A stretch of DNA of 64,000 nt from Periplaneta americana (taxonomy: Eukaryota; Arthropoda; Insecta; Blattodea; Blattidae). The stretch lies in NCBI RefSeq assembly GCF_040183065.1, contig NC_091123.1:8129001-8193000 (forward strand), written 5' to 3'. The notes under the pieces were generated by a model, which was not told where the DNA came from, made no database searches, and was given only the letters and a program-made list of their open reading frames with translations. Positions 33,866 through 64,000 of this stretch are shown piece after piece (within the stretch, counting starts at the first letter, position 1; each line of letters opens with the position of its first letter). The translations under genes and the position numbers were made by a program.

Positions 33866-36800
33866 GAATGTCAATTGAGAGACTAAATTAATATTTTCGA
33901 TATTGAATGGCCAACCTGTACATATGAAATACCAAATAACCTATATTTCTATAATGTAAATCCTGCACTTCTGGTGAAAATTGCACTGCGAGAAGTGGAG
34001 GACTCTTACTTGCAAAATGGGTTCTCTAAATGCCATTTGTAAGTAAGTAATACTGCAACTTTCGTGGTTCAATTTTCATTATTCGAATGGTATGTGGAAT
34101 TGTATTGTTGTTACTGTGTTGGCAATGCCTCAGTAATTGTATGAAGCTTGTTCTTCATTTGACTTACATCTTATAAGTGACGTCATGGACAAATATATAG
34201 CAGAATGCGCAAGTATGGAGTTTCCCACTTCACGCGCTAGAGGCGCTAATGTAAAAATGGATCTTTCTGCCATCTTTTTCCCTGAAGATGAACTTATTAG
34301 TCTAGCAGCACACCAAGTGGCCAAAACAATAACTAATTACACCAGACAGCAATCAGCGCACCGCGTGTCAAGTAAGTTAAACTATACTCAAAATATAGAA
34401 GAGCAAACGCGAAACCTAGTATGTTACCCACCCTATTACATATTTACCCATGACGCTACAGTAAACATGTAAGTCAAACGAAGAACAAGCTTCTGAATAT
34501 ATGTAGTTGATTTAAATTAAGTAAAATGAAACATTTCAAGAAATATTACTAGAATGAAACAGGATTAACTAATTTGCTACAGACCTTGCTTAATTTTAAA
34601 TTCCAAAGCTTAGTTTTACAGCATTTTCCTGGCATGCAAGTTAATAAAAAGTAACAATAGGTAATGTTAGACATATGAACATGTAACGTACCTTCACAAA
34701 ATCCAATAAAATCTATGAACTTTTCGACCTGTGCTGATAGGATTGCCGGCTGATTATTACGGCACGTTTCTGCTTTACGATTAGCCTCAACTATTATGCA
34801 TAGAGAATCCATTTATTGTGGTATTAAAGAAAGTCTCCACAACAATAGAGATATGATAGAAAGCGGGCGAATCCAATAATAATAAAAAATATATTCCCTT
34901 TGTATTTGGATGAACCTTCCTCTGTGGAACAGTCTGTGCGCCACCTACCGATAACATACTCAAATATGCATGCCAATTGAGAGACTGAATTAATATTTTT
35001 GCTAAAGTAAAGCCAACATATACAAATGAAATACCACATAACCTCTTTTTCTATAATGTAAACCTGCATATCTAAAATACGAGAGATGCAGGATTACTTA
35101 CTTACAGTTGGGTTCCTTAAAAGTCAATTGTAAATAAATAATGCTGCACCTTTCGTAATGCAATTTTCACTATTCAAACAGTATGTGGAATTGTATCGTT
35201 ATTAATACGTTGGCAATGCCTCAGTAAATGTATGAAGCTTGTTCTTCATTTGACTTACATGTTATAAGTGACGTCATGGACAACTATATAGCAGGATGCG
35301 CAACTAATGAAGTTTCCCACTTCACGCACTAGAGGCGCTAATGTAAAAATTGATCTTTCTGCCATCTTTTTTCCTGAAGATGAACTTATTAGTCTAGCAG
35401 CACACCAAGTGGCCAGAAGAATAACTAATTACACCATACAACTATCAGCGCTCCGGATGTTGAGTAAGTTAAACTGTTTTCAAAATTAGTCAATTGAGAG
35501 ACTGAATTAATATTTTCGTTCACTTGCAGCCAACATGTACAAATGAAATACCACATAACCTATTTTTCTATAATATAAACCTGCATATCTGGTGAAAATT
35601 GCAATACGAGAAATGCAGGATTACTTACTTGCAACTTGGTTCCTTAAAAGCCAATTGTAAATAAGTAATGCTGCACCTTTCGAAGTTCAATTTTCACTAT
35701 TAAAATATATATGTGGAATTGTATTATTATTATGTTGGCAGTAAATGTATGAAGATTGTTCATCATTTGACTTACATGTTATAAGTGACGTCATGGACAA
35801 ATATATATCAGGATGCGCAAGTATGGAATTTCCCACTTCACGCACTAGAGGCGCTAATGTAAAAATTGATCCTTCTGCTATCTCTTTATCTGAAGGTGAA
35901 CTTATTAGTCTAGCAGCACACCAAGTGGCCAAATGAATAACCAATTACAAGATACAACCATCAGCGCTCCGGATGTCGAGTAAGTTAAACTATAATCAAA
36001 ATAAGTCAATTGAGAGGCTGAATTAATATTTTTCGCTGAAGTACAGCCAACATATACAAATGAAATACCACATAACCTCTTTTTCTATAATGTAAACCTG
36101 CATATCTGTCGAAAATTGCAATACGAGAGATGCAGGATTACTTACTTGCAATTGGGTTCCTTAAAAGCCATTTGAAAATAAATAGTGCTGCACCTTTCGT
36201 AGTGCAATTATCACAATTCAAAAATATGTAAGTTGTATTGTTATTAATACGTTGGCAATGCGTCAGTAAATGTATGAAGCTTGTTCTTAATTTGACTTAC
36301 ATGTTATAAGTGACGTCATGGACAACTATATAGCAGGATGCGCAACTAATGAAGTTTTCCACTTCACGCACTAGAGGCGCTAATGTAAAAATTGATCTTT
36401 CTGCCATCTCTTTATCGGAAGATGAACTTATTAGTCTAGCAGCACACCAAGTGGCCAAAAGAATAACTAATTACACCATACAACTATCAGCGCTCTGGGT
36501 GTCGAGTAAGTTGAACTATTTTCAATAAGTCAATTGAGACACTGAATTAATATTTTCGTTTACTTGCAGCCAACATGTACAAATGAAATACCACATAACC
36601 TATTTTGCTATAATGTAAACCTGCATATCTGGTGAAAATTGCACTACGAGAGATGCAGAATGACTTACTTGCAAATGGGTTCCCTAAAAGCCAATTGTAA
36701 AAAAGTAATGCTGCACTTTTCTTAGTGCAATTTTCACTAATAAAAAATGTATGTGGAATTGTATTGTTATTAATACGTTGGCAATGCCTGAGAAAATGTA

Positions 36801-37060
36801 TGAAACTTGTTCTTCATTTGACTTACACGTTTCCAGTGACGTCATGGACAAGTATATAATTTTTTTTTTAATTGGTGGCACTTTATATGCCTGTTTCAAT
36901 AAGTTCCAGGTATCTTTTGGACCCTGGACAAATATATAATAGGATGCATGCTTGAGTTTTCAGCTTCACACGGTAGAGGCGCTAATGTGGAAATTGATTT
37001 TACTGCCTTCTCTTATCTGTAGAAGAATTTATTATATCTAGCAGCGTACAAAAAAAAAAT
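33866..37060. repeat. Five-unit ~520-bp tandem array with conserved TGACGTCA and two-strand open segment
   Basis: Units begin with (T)CAATTGAGAGACTGAATTAA at about 33870, 34971, 35490, 36006 and 36530, giving spacings of 519, 516 and 524 bp for the regular ones. The first unit is followed by ~575 bp of other sequence (34396-34970). Each unit contains the perfect palindrome TGACGTCA (34178, 35269, 35786, 36311, 36837). Around it is a segment open on the plus strand (MYEACSSFDLH ... DVMDKYI ... ELISLAAHQVAK in 34137-34472 and 35745-35936). The complementary minus frame is also open (ATWCAARLISS ... LAPLxREVGNSIL ... YLSMTSLI). GTAAGT follows the plus-strand segment in units 1-4 (34372, 35464, 35980, 36506). 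Unit 2 has a frameshift and unit 5 is degraded with a short insertion at about 36860-36925. Whether this is a satellite, a duplicated exon or part of a mobile element is unknown. Confidence 0.85.
34396..34970. other. Non-repeat segment inside the array with an inverted piece of the unit
   Basis: At about 34453-34490 the sequence ACATGTAAGTCAAACGAAGA is the reverse complement of the unit's TCTTCATTTGACTTACATGT region with one mismatch. A fragment of the unit therefore also occurs in inverted orientation. The minus frame 34812-34549 begins MDSLCIIVEANRK and contains a candidate splice donor (GAAG|GTACGT) after FIGFCE at about 34691. It might be a small exon, but no partner exon was found. Confidence 0.4.
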
Positions 37061-37099
37061 TAGAATTTACATTCAAACATTTTCACCAAGAGTGAAGTG

Positions 37100-38460
37100 T
37101 TTTACAAGAAATCATTCATTTGGCATTTAAACACGAAAGCTATTGATCAGTTAATTTGGATGTTCTTACAGATTTTATATACTTATTAAAAAAAGAACTA
37201 AGTGGCCAGTTTGCACATTTAACCATCCTTAAAAATCTTGCTATACAATTCCTCTACTTCAAACAAATATGGAAGAACACTATTATTACTTTTCCTAAGA
37301 CTGGAAAATTATCAGTCATCGACTGATTAGCCTACTAAATACTATGGGGAAAATATATGAAAGAATTATACTTAACAGACCCTGAACACATCTTTTCTCG
37401 ACACATTATCGTTGATGAACAATTCGAATTTATGCGAAACAGATCTAAACTGTCATAAATCACTGAATATATCACCAGAGGTTTTCACTATCTATATAGT
37501 ACAATTATTACTGTTTTAGACGTTGAGAAAGCAAACCAGTACGATAGTCTGGCACAATGGGCTCCTAGCAAAGCTCATCATTCTACAAATTCCTGATAAT
37601 CTCATATCCATAATTTCTTCTTTTCTCTCTAATCGTAAATTCAGAGTCAGAGTACGTAAGGCATACTCTCCAATTGAACATATTTCAGCAGGTGTTCCTC
37701 AAGGTTCAATGATGGCTCCAACACTCTACAATTTATATACATGAGATATTCCTCATTATAATGCCACCCAATTGACAATGTATGCTGATGACACTGTCAT
37801 CTTCAGCCGAAAAATAAATATACTATCTGCATATAGAGCTGTACAGCAGCATCTTCAGTCACTAGATAAGTGGACAAAAACCTGGAAGATTAAAATAAAC
37901 AACATAAAAATCAAATGCTGTTATCTTTACTCAATGTCGACCACTGCTAATGCTCCATAAATTTAGAATAGCATATGTACAGAAAACTAAATATTTGGGT
38001 ATTCTATTTCACCCACTTCTAAATTGGAAAGATCATATATTAAGAAATAAGTATACAGTACTGAATCGTCTGAAACAACTTATGCCACTTCTATTGGTAT
38101 AAATTCATCCTTGAACTGTAAAATGACATACAAAGTGTACATATGCAGCCAAATGACATATGCAGCTCCTGCATGAGGGTTTGCTCCCCGAACTGTTATG
38201 CATCATTGTAGGTTGTTCAAAATAAAGCATTACGAATTATCGGTGGATATGATTTTTATACAACTCAAGTTCAAATGCATGATGACCTTGAAATATCAAC
38301 TATACCTGAATAAATTAGAATAGTTTTAAAACAATTATCATACTGCTGAGGAAAATCAAAACAAATATATTTCAAATCTTCGAAGTTATAATCCAGCAGT
38401 GTATCATAAACACAAGACTCTAAACAAATTTGAATGTAAAATAGTACAGCAGTAACTTAT
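37100..38460 (+). pseudogene. Decayed Jockey-like LINE reverse transcriptase
   Basis: The plus-strand frames read, across breaks: SLLNTMGKIYERIILNR, then VWHNGLLAKLI, SSFLSNRKFRVRV, HISAGVPQGSMMAPTLYNLY (37523-37744), a stop, and MYADDTVIFSRK with the YADD catalytic box (37772-37960), followed by KYLGILFHPLLNWKDHI. This is the RT domain of an element related to, but clearly diverged from, the intact pair at 24591-33602. In-frame stops, frameshifts and missing ends make it a pseudogene. Confidence 0.85.
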
Positions 38461-41400
38461 ATTTGAGTTGCTGTTCATGATGAATGACATCAATATATTC
38501 TGAAAAAAAAAAAAAGAAGGCTTATATGAAGCTGAAACAATAACAATACTACTAAATGAAGAAGGTTGTCGAGTAAATTATCGAACACTGTCGGTTAGTA
38601 GGCATCTTTGAACATCATGCTGTGGTTTGTTTTCAGCGATCATTGCTGGCCAGTGCAATGATGTTATATAGTTACACATTGCTGGCAATTGTCATCTGTA
38701 GCCTGTTTCATAAAAGCCCAGTAGTTACCGCAGTAGCATATATATTTATCCATGGCAGTAGTTTACGTCGGTAAATATGAAATTTCTGCTGGGATATCCA
38801 ACTGCTACAGTTAAAGGTAGAAAAGCAAAAGCAGGACCTGAAGCTCAGATGGGAATATTGAACAATTAAAGATACAAAATTCATGGCTAAATCTAATTGA
38901 CGGTCTTTAGGAAAAGACAGAGAAACCTGCTGACAGCTTTAGAGAAAGACGATGGCCCAAAGAGGGCTACTGTGCTGGTAGTGATGATGGTTATAAATAA
39001 TCATTCACATATTTTTTCTATAGGAAACTTCTCTATGCTTCATTAACAGTCCACTCATGGAAACAGGAAGTTTGGTACTCTTCAATGATGAGAGTTGGGC
39101 CATGGGTATAATATAACTTTGATTATATGAATAATATAAATCTTTTTATTGCAATAAGTAAACATATCCCACACAAATCTGTAAAGTGTAACCACAAAGT
39201 GTGTCCATATTGCCTTTTGGTCATCACAAGCTTCTACAGTTATGTATTAACACAGCATGAAGTGATGTACTGCCATTACTGTAAAACATATTCTGTTTAC
39301 CAATTACACAAGCAACTGTCTTCAAAAATAAATTTTATATATTGGCCTTATTCCACTTACACACAATAAGAAACACGTGCAATTGATGATAATTTTCAGT
39401 GTATTGTTGGTATTTTTATTATTTTTTTATAACATTTTGATTTTCTCTGATCAGTGATGTCATTGTATTCCTGCGTGCAGTGTTCTAGTGTTCTTATGTG
39501 TATGATGTATCATTTACAGAAACAAGAGAGACTCCAATTCAAGGGATACAATGATCACACTATAAAATTAATTACAGAACATAAAAGTATCTGATTTGTA
39601 ATATCTTACTCCAACACTCACATGTGTCAAATCTGTGGCGTTCGGGTAAAGGGGTATAAGTCATTTTTTTGTCCAGATGGAATTTTGTTCCCCAGATGAA
39701 CACTCAAGTTAAATTATACAAATGTGTGTGCAAAAATCAAAGAATAAAAGCAGTTGATGTGTTTTATTTGTGTAGAAAATTATTTGTAATAAGGGTTCCA
39801 AGTTTAATTTTCATTTATCTCCGAACTCATTTTTATGACTTATATCCCTTTACCCAAACACCACAGAAATAAGTCTTTATTGAAAATTTTAAGATCAATA
39901 TATTTTGAGTGAAGCACTACAATATTCCATAATCCTAATAAAGCCAAAGAAGCTGACAGTAATTTATAATGCTTGAGCAAACAATAATTTGAAACTGCCC
40001 ATTAACAGATGAGAAATTAACATAATAATAACTTCATTTTGTAGTGTAACTTGTGGTATTGAAAATACTGGAATATTTGCTGAATTTAATAATAATTAGA
40101 AAAAAAAAGCCCTTACTGAGAAATACAATTAAATCTCATCAAAGATTTCCTTCCATATTGTACGCCAATAATTTTAAAGCTATACAAGCAATGACGCAAG
40201 GGTTGCTTCCTCGAAACAAAGGACAATAATAATTATTAGAATGAATAAGTTTATCTAACATAAAGGCCTCTCCCTATCTTTTGCGTTATCGAGAATATAT
40301 ATCAAAATATTGTTTATACATAGACGAGGATATGTGTCGCATTCACAGGAGATAAAACAGTATGTTGCTAAACAATCACTGTGGTAAAAAGATACTAAAT
40401 TTCTCGTCCAACTGATTAAGTATGAACGTACAATATATTTATATTTCTAAATTCCAGGTGACTAGATAAAAAACATAAAATATATAAGACTGAAGTCAAG
40501 CTAAAACAGTAGTGAAGTTATATAATCAACTTAATTTGTTGTCATTAAAGAAACTAGATAAATATTGCACTACATGTAAGAGTAATGCATTTAATTTAAA
40601 ACAACTCTCATGATGTGCCTACCAATTGTTTTACTTACAATAGATAGGTAGGCCTACAATATAAAAAGTGATAGTGGACATTTCAAGAATAAATGAGATT
40701 CATTACAGAGAAAATAACGTGCAGTTTTATCAAATATAAATCAGTAACCAAATGTATGGAATAGTTCCATCGTGAATAACAAACATGACATATTTTCTTA
40801 CATTGGTTGTGATTCTTTTAGCTATGAATATTACAATAATAAATTTTCCGTGAGCAGGCAGACAAACAAAACTTATCAATGATTTGGAATGCTAAGTAGA
40901 CTAAATATTTCTATTAACTTATGAAATATTATCCTACATTGAGAAAAGAAAACTAAATCGAATTCCTTTTGAGGCTGAATTGTTAATAATACAGTTCACT
41001 AAATGCAGTTATGATATGAGTGTTACTGCAGTTTAGATATGGAGAAAATGAACAGTAAAACTCAGATACACAGTCAGGGACAGTTAGTGAATCTTGGTTT
41101 CACAAAAATCAAAATTAATAAAAGAAACTGAATGATTTTTTAGAAAGAGAAAGACTACTTGACTTTTATTAGGATTCTACAAATTTATCAAAATACACAT
41201 GAGTTTTCCTAAAAATAACCAGAAAAGAAAGACAAAAACAAATTATAAGGCAAGAAAAACGCACATGTATCCAGAATTCACCATGTTTCTATGACAATGT
41301 ATGTTGGTAACAGAAAGAGAGTCAAAAAATAGATAATAACAGAGAAGAAAGACATTTTAGAACTGTCAAGTATCAAGCGCTTCATGAAACTACAGATTCT

Positions 41401-42100
41401 CTGTAGCATACAATGCAACACAATCGTTACTAAACTAAGCATTTCGTCATTACATACTTTATGGACGTAATGGTTATCAAAATGATGCTGAATACAACAC
41501 TGATATAATTTCGTTCTTGACATGGTAGCATTCTGAATACAATTCAACGAGCACATTCTTATAAGTAAAAAGAACTAAGTTATCCAGTTTTGTTTAAAAG
41601 CAAGTCAGCTTACATTCTGAAGACATCAGTTTGAAATACACATTTGTTCATTCACTTTAACCTGCTGCCTGAGCAGAGACAAAAAAAAACCTTATTCTCA
41701 ACAGAAGTAAAAAAATTAAAAAATAAATAAAAATTTACAGTTGTGGCCAAATTATTAGAGTAAATGTTATATTTTATTTTTACTTACACAAACATAATTC
41801 ATACACAGGATTTTTCAAAAGTAATTGTGACTACTGTTATGTAAGTTAAGATGTCATCAAGAAAATTTTAAAGGACAGTCTATAGTTTTTAATATGATCT
41901 GAAATAGTATTATATTTGTTCTATTGCTATGCAATATTTCATTTGTTTTATACAGAAGTACTATGGTTATGGGTACTGTGGTAAGAATTTAATTGTTGCT
42001 CAGTTTTGTTAGTCCTTGTATTATGATTATGTCAACTGTCTTCTTGTATGCTTTTATAATTTTCAAGAAAGATGAGATTTTGAGGCTATGGGAAGAAAGG
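38461..42100. other. No gene recognised
   Basis: A long AT-rich stretch. The frames at 39127-39369, 39669-39872 and 41278-41556 (minus) have no recognised domain. GATGGCCCAAAGAGGGCTAC near 38950, followed by GATGATG, may be a LINE or SINE 3' tail, but this is not secure. Confidence 0.4.
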
Positions 42101-42149
42101 TTGAGTTTCTAAACTTCAATGGATTCCTTAATTATATATTGAAAATGAA

Positions 42150-42600
42150 AATGCATCTCTGAAGAAATCTTGAGATAGACAGAGACAAGTCAACAGAGCT
42201 GGAGAAAATATACTAAAAGGAAATCCAAGAGTTGAATTTGATGAATGATAGTTTGCAAGATAAGTTACACTATGTTGAAAAGGCTCAGAACAACTCAATA
42301 AAGAAATTATTAACACTCAGAATTCTGCAGAAGGTCAACGTAAACATTATCTATGAAGAAAGTGCTTTAGGGTTGCAGAATAAAATTTCAAAACTAAAGA
42401 ACATTGCAGTCATATATAGCAGACAATACTGACTTTGTAAGGAAGAACTACAAAACAAATCCCAGAGATATGAAGATCTTGGACTTGTCAAATGAGATGC
42501 TGCAAGAAACTTGTAACGGTGATGATATAGAAAAATAATAAACATCTCTCAATGATTAACTTGTGAAAGGAAATGAAAGTATTATTTTCAAAGAATGGCA
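42150..42600 (+). pseudogene. Possible decayed coiled-coil coding sequence
   Basis: The plus frame around 42170-42430 reads heptad-like sequence rich in Glu, Lys, Leu and Asn (EIQELNLMNDSLQDKLHYVE, then QNKISKLKNIAVI), and after a stop continues with KEELQNKSQRYEDL. The pattern looks like a coiled-coil protein broken by stops. It could be a processed pseudogene or a decayed transposon ORF1. No specific family was recognised. Confidence 0.25.
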
Positions 42601-44856
42601 CACAAAATACTGACGCAAAGAAGTTCAACTTTTTTTTTTTCATAGCACTTAATTCTCTCAGTAACAAAATAATTGTAGCAGTAATCATAATAATAAAAAG
42701 ACTGTAACTTTAGTAATTTGGCCACTGGCACTAACATTAACATTAGTGATCTAAAAATATCATGTATTGAAAATATTTCTTCAAAATATTTGCTACATAT
42801 ATGATTTTCTTTTGTCTCCATCAACATATCTTTACAAAAATACTGAAATAGACATTTGAAGACTTGAAATACAGTACAGTGTTTACTGATAAAATTTTAA
42901 AATGTTATTAGATATACTGCTTAAAATGTAAAAAATTAACATTTTTGTCATAATAGAATCCATTCTTCACTAATCTACTTCGAATACAAGGGCAAGATAT
43001 AGCAATTACAGTAATCACAGTACAGATGTGTGGGATTAAACCTGCATAGAAATATATTATCTTCACCTTTGTACTCAAATTCCTTTTTAAAAAACTCTGA
43101 TTCGTTGCTTATTTAAAATAAAACTTCCAACACCACAGTTCAAGGATTATTAAAAAAACAAAAGAAACTAACGTAACAGTCATCAACAAACATTGCATTG
43201 ATTGGTTGCATGTTGAAATTGCATTGATTAAATGTTTTTATTTTAAGTGTGGTCATATTAAAATTTCTTTCTAGAGCAGGGAGAGAAACGAGGCAGAGCT
43301 ATGTAGCATAAAAATACACTGGAATATTTACACTGCCTCTAAGTCATCTTTCTTCCAGTTTGCCTTCTTCCCTCCACATGATCTTTTGTCTTTGATGACA
43401 GCATGACTTGTCGTAATCACACAAAGGTTTCACCCTGACACAATCATGCCCAATGCTAACTTTAAAAAAGAAACTCAAAATTGGTCTAAGAGATAAAGTG
43501 CCTATTAGGAAAAAAACTCATTTCAAAGTTCAATACAAAATATATCTACATGAAAATTCATCACATTAACCCAAAGGCTCATAATTCCAGCTTTGAACAA
43601 TTTTGTACCAGGCATGGCCAGAAAGTATATACCATTATATTTATATAAAAGAGAGCTTAATTAATAAAATACTTTCAGTTTAATCACACTGAACAAGTCT
43701 AATCTACTTTTCAATATATGGACGAACCTGTAGCTTACTGTGGGCAACATTTTGTGTAGGCTACTCTGTTCACAGAAGTTGGCTGTTTGTTGACTTCAAA
43801 TGGTTTTCCAAGCTTTCCTTCGTCTCATGGCTCATTTTCCTAGATTCTGACAGGCAACAAATCTCTTCAGATGCAGAAACATATGAGAGTAGAGTGCGAG
43901 AGACATTTTCATGAAGTGTGAGGTTTCCAAAATCGAAAAATGGACTCCCTTTAAGACTCATTCTCCTAGAGAGTAACAGGATCCTAATCAAGGAGCAGGA
44001 ACTAAGATAACACCAGGTATTGAGGGTGTACAAAAAGCCAAAAATGTGACATTACATGCATACTCATTTTACCCAAGTTTAATATATATTAAAGCTCAGA
44101 ACCACAAAGAATGATCCACAGTTCCCATCAAAAAGAGTCAAGCAATTGCGTATGTGCCTTTTGTTGTTCAGTGTCTGTTGATTATTGACTTTTTTGGTAC
44201 TTTCTTAAGACATGAAATCTATTAAAAAATATTTTTTTTTGTCGCAGAAAAAAGACTAATACAGCAGCTGTATGACTTGTTTGAATAAAAACTAATGAAT
44301 TATTCTCACTACAGGCCAGCAATGGGCTCAAACGACTTTCATTTGTTCCTGCAACTGAAGAGTTTTTTTTTTTCTTTCAACCAGTCAGAAGTATAACAAT
44401 GATGACAGGCATAAAAGAGAGTGGAAAATGGTCTCAAGTTAAAGCCAACAGACTATCATGGGAAGAATATCTTAAACAATCTGTCATGTTATGAAAAGTG
44501 TCTCAATGTGGATAGTGATCATATCGAAAAGTAGGTTAAGACATGTACAATTTTATAGAAATAAAGTAAATATTTCTTTTTAATTAAGTTTCATTCAATA
44601 TCAAAATACTTTCTGGATGCTCCTCGTAATAAGCAAATTCAAACACAAAAATAATAATTGACAGAAGTTAAATGGAATTTGCTTTGCACCTTGTAACAAT
44701 TCTGTGGGCAAACCATTAAGCTATATTTGCTCATGTTTATATAGTAGCAAAACTAAACATGTGCCAAAGGGATAACTGACAACTTCATGTAGCAAAACAT
44801 TCTGCAGAATAACAGGATGAAATGCTGGCCATTTCAAGTAAAAAAACTGTAACAAC
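42601..44856. other. No gene recognised
   Basis: AT-rich sequence. The minus frame 43770-44033 has no identifiable domain. Part of this stretch could be CPT1 3' flank, because the stop codon lies at 45516, but no polyadenylation signal could be assigned with confidence. Confidence 0.35.
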
Positions 44857-45185
44857 TAAGGCCCCATCCACAATGAAAATTAAACATAAATATAATATAA
44901 ACATAAAACCTCGCACCTATGTTATTTAACGTAACCAATCACAATGAATTACGTAATATCATAAACGTAAACTTAAAGCATAAGACGTCAGCACAAAAGC
45001 TTAGCCACGGAAAGCTTGTACTCTTCAATGTCGTTATTTCTTATGTTTCCATGGTTACCAAGTACCTTTACGCTTATGTTTATATTCCCTTGTGAATGGC
45101 GGCATGACTCCTTAATTTTATAGTACCAATAACATTTACATTGTTAAGTTACGAGTAACATGTTTCCACTGTGAATGGGGCATAA
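44857..45185. mobile_element. PIF/Harbinger-like MITE with TAA target duplication
   Basis: The element 44860-45182 starts GGCCCCATCCACAATGAAAA and ends with the inverted relative TTTCCACTGTGAATGGGGCA. TAA lies immediately outside both ends (44857-44859, 45183-45185). A 3-bp TWA target and GGCCC-type ends fit PIF/Harbinger. It has no coding capacity (323 bp). It sits about 330 bp beyond the CPT1 stop codon, so it could lie within the 3' untranslated region. Confidence 0.75.
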
Positions 45186-45515
45186 GGATACTGAGATGTG
45201 ACCTTGATATTCAAAATACTGAGTGGTTAGTGTAGAATTTAAAAAAAGGAAACATAAATTTGCACGTTCCTAACACTTTTAAGTAAAACATTACACTTTT
45301 TGGTACAGCTCTGCTGTTCCAACTAAGAAGTTACCAGTGAAATAATAATAATAATAATAATACAATAAAATGAATAGCAATGAAAACAAGATGGGGGGAT
45401 GGGGGTTCTCCTTCACGTGTTCCACCAGTCATGGGGCTGAGCTCTGGAGTGGAATGCCAACTGCTTCTGCAGTTCCAGCAACATAACAAAACAGAGTCCC
45501 TAAACAAGTGCACCA

Positions 45516-63035
<17,520 letters not shown>

Positions 63036-64000
63036 CTGCAAGAATGCACATATGAACAAACCATTCACACAGCAGGACTTGACTTGTACCACCCCCTAAA
63101 AATATCAGTTCCACTGAATTCTGCTTTACATTAGAAGTAATAACTTTGCTTTGTGTAAGGGGTTTTGTTTGCGTTAATTTTAAATGACAAGGTGTCAACA
63201 GAAGAGTATTAAAGTTTTTAACAAACATTTTGTGATATCAAAAGAATTAAATACAAACTGACTAATGTCATAATTGAAAATAACTGAAGTTTTAAACTTC
63301 AGAGAAGACATATAATTCTATCTTTTCAATCCTAAAAATTACGAATACTGTAATATGAACCCGAAAAGCCTTCATTGACTGAAAAAGTGAACATGTAAGT
63401 AAGTAAAAGTTTAAATGTATTAATAATTAAATTATTAATGAGAAAATCAATGAATGAAAGGTAATAAATTAATGAAATAAATAAACATGTAAACCAACTA
63501 TTAATTTCAAACTGAATATGAATCAATAAATATATGTGTAACAAAGAAATAGATAACTGTTCCAATGAATTATTAAATAAGTAAACATTAGTATACAAGG
63601 AAACATAAATAAAAAATTGATATGTGTTTAGATGAATAATAGAATAAATAAATTATAAAAGAAATAAAAAACTGAATGTAAAATTGTTAATATTATGATT
63701 ACGTGAATAGCTGAATCTCCTAGTATAAGTACAGAAATTGATATGTACATAAATAAATACAGAAATAAAAGAATTTTCATGTGTGAATTTAGACCTTCAC
63801 TTTCTCTGTCTCTAAACAATTTCACACATAACTATACATTTTCAATGTTAAATTTCATAATTTAAAACAAACTGTCGCCAAATTTTCCTTCAACTATCAC
63901 GAAACGGACATAACAAAGATGTATTTTAAAACTGCAATATAATGATTAATGATTAATGAAAGAATTTTTTTCTACCTTCACTACCAAATGTATTTGCTGA
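63036..64000 (-). other. CPT1 upstream intron (continues out of the window)
   Basis: No exon ending in the expected His-Ser-Trp segment was found here, so the exon carrying the catalytic His lies beyond the window. The sequence is AT-rich with AATAAATGAATG-like degenerate repeats at about 63380-63680. Confidence 0.6.

Noticed and set aside
33866-37060. CRISPR-like array
   Set aside because: Units are ~520 bp and contain no short regularly spaced repeats with unique spacers; the genome is eukaryotic.

Overview
This is a eukaryotic, AT-rich window with long introns and a dense load of transposable elements. It is most likely from a hemimetabolous insect, probably a cockroach or a close relative. 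That placement is an inference from the style of the tRNA-derived SINEs and LINEs and from the one host gene. No bacterial-type operons, CRISPR arrays, rRNA or convincing free-standing tRNA genes were seen.

Host gene. The right quarter (45516-63035, minus strand) carries the 3' half of a carnitine O-palmitoyltransferase 1 (CPT1) gene. Seven coding exons can be placed to the base, with consistent splice phases and canonical GT/AG ends. They encode the carnitine- and acyl-CoA-binding C-terminal half of the enzyme, from just after the catalytic His to the stop codon. Two of the exons (62967-63035 and 60735-60797) encode alternative versions of the same segment in identical phase, so they look mutually exclusive. 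The 5' half of the gene lies beyond position 64000. The introns hold a PIF/Harbinger element, LINE and SINE fragments and a minisatellite.

Left part (1-23600). No host gene was recognised. The region holds decayed non-LTR retrotransposons (about 1490-2352, 9550-10580, 12030-12260, 13740-15110, 16313-17798), a hAT transposase relic (938-1388), a hAT MITE with a SINE inside it (3599-4018), several SINEs, an ~880-bp dispersed repeat present twice (6402-7276 and 12345-13234), and a 599-bp TA-flanked inverted-repeat element (21359-21957).

Centre (23611-37060). A non-autonomous DNA transposon with an 8-bp target duplication (23619-33763) has been invaded by two apparently identical, intact, head-to-tail Jockey-type LINEs (24591-29091 and 29103-33602). 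Each has a zinc-knuckle ORF1 and an endonuclease/reverse-transcriptase ORF2. Three copies of the same target sequence punctuate the tandem. Next comes a five-unit, ~520-bp tandem array (33866-37060). Each unit carries a perfect TGACGTCA palindrome, and the best-preserved units hold an ~80-codon segment open on both strands. A decayed Jockey-like RT follows (37100-38460).

Reading the window as a whole: it is a TE graveyard beside and inside CPT1. The most intact mobile elements are the tandem LINE pair. The most biologically informative host feature is the duplicated CPT1 exon. Many insertion boundaries were confirmed by reading exact target-site duplications directly in the sequence.
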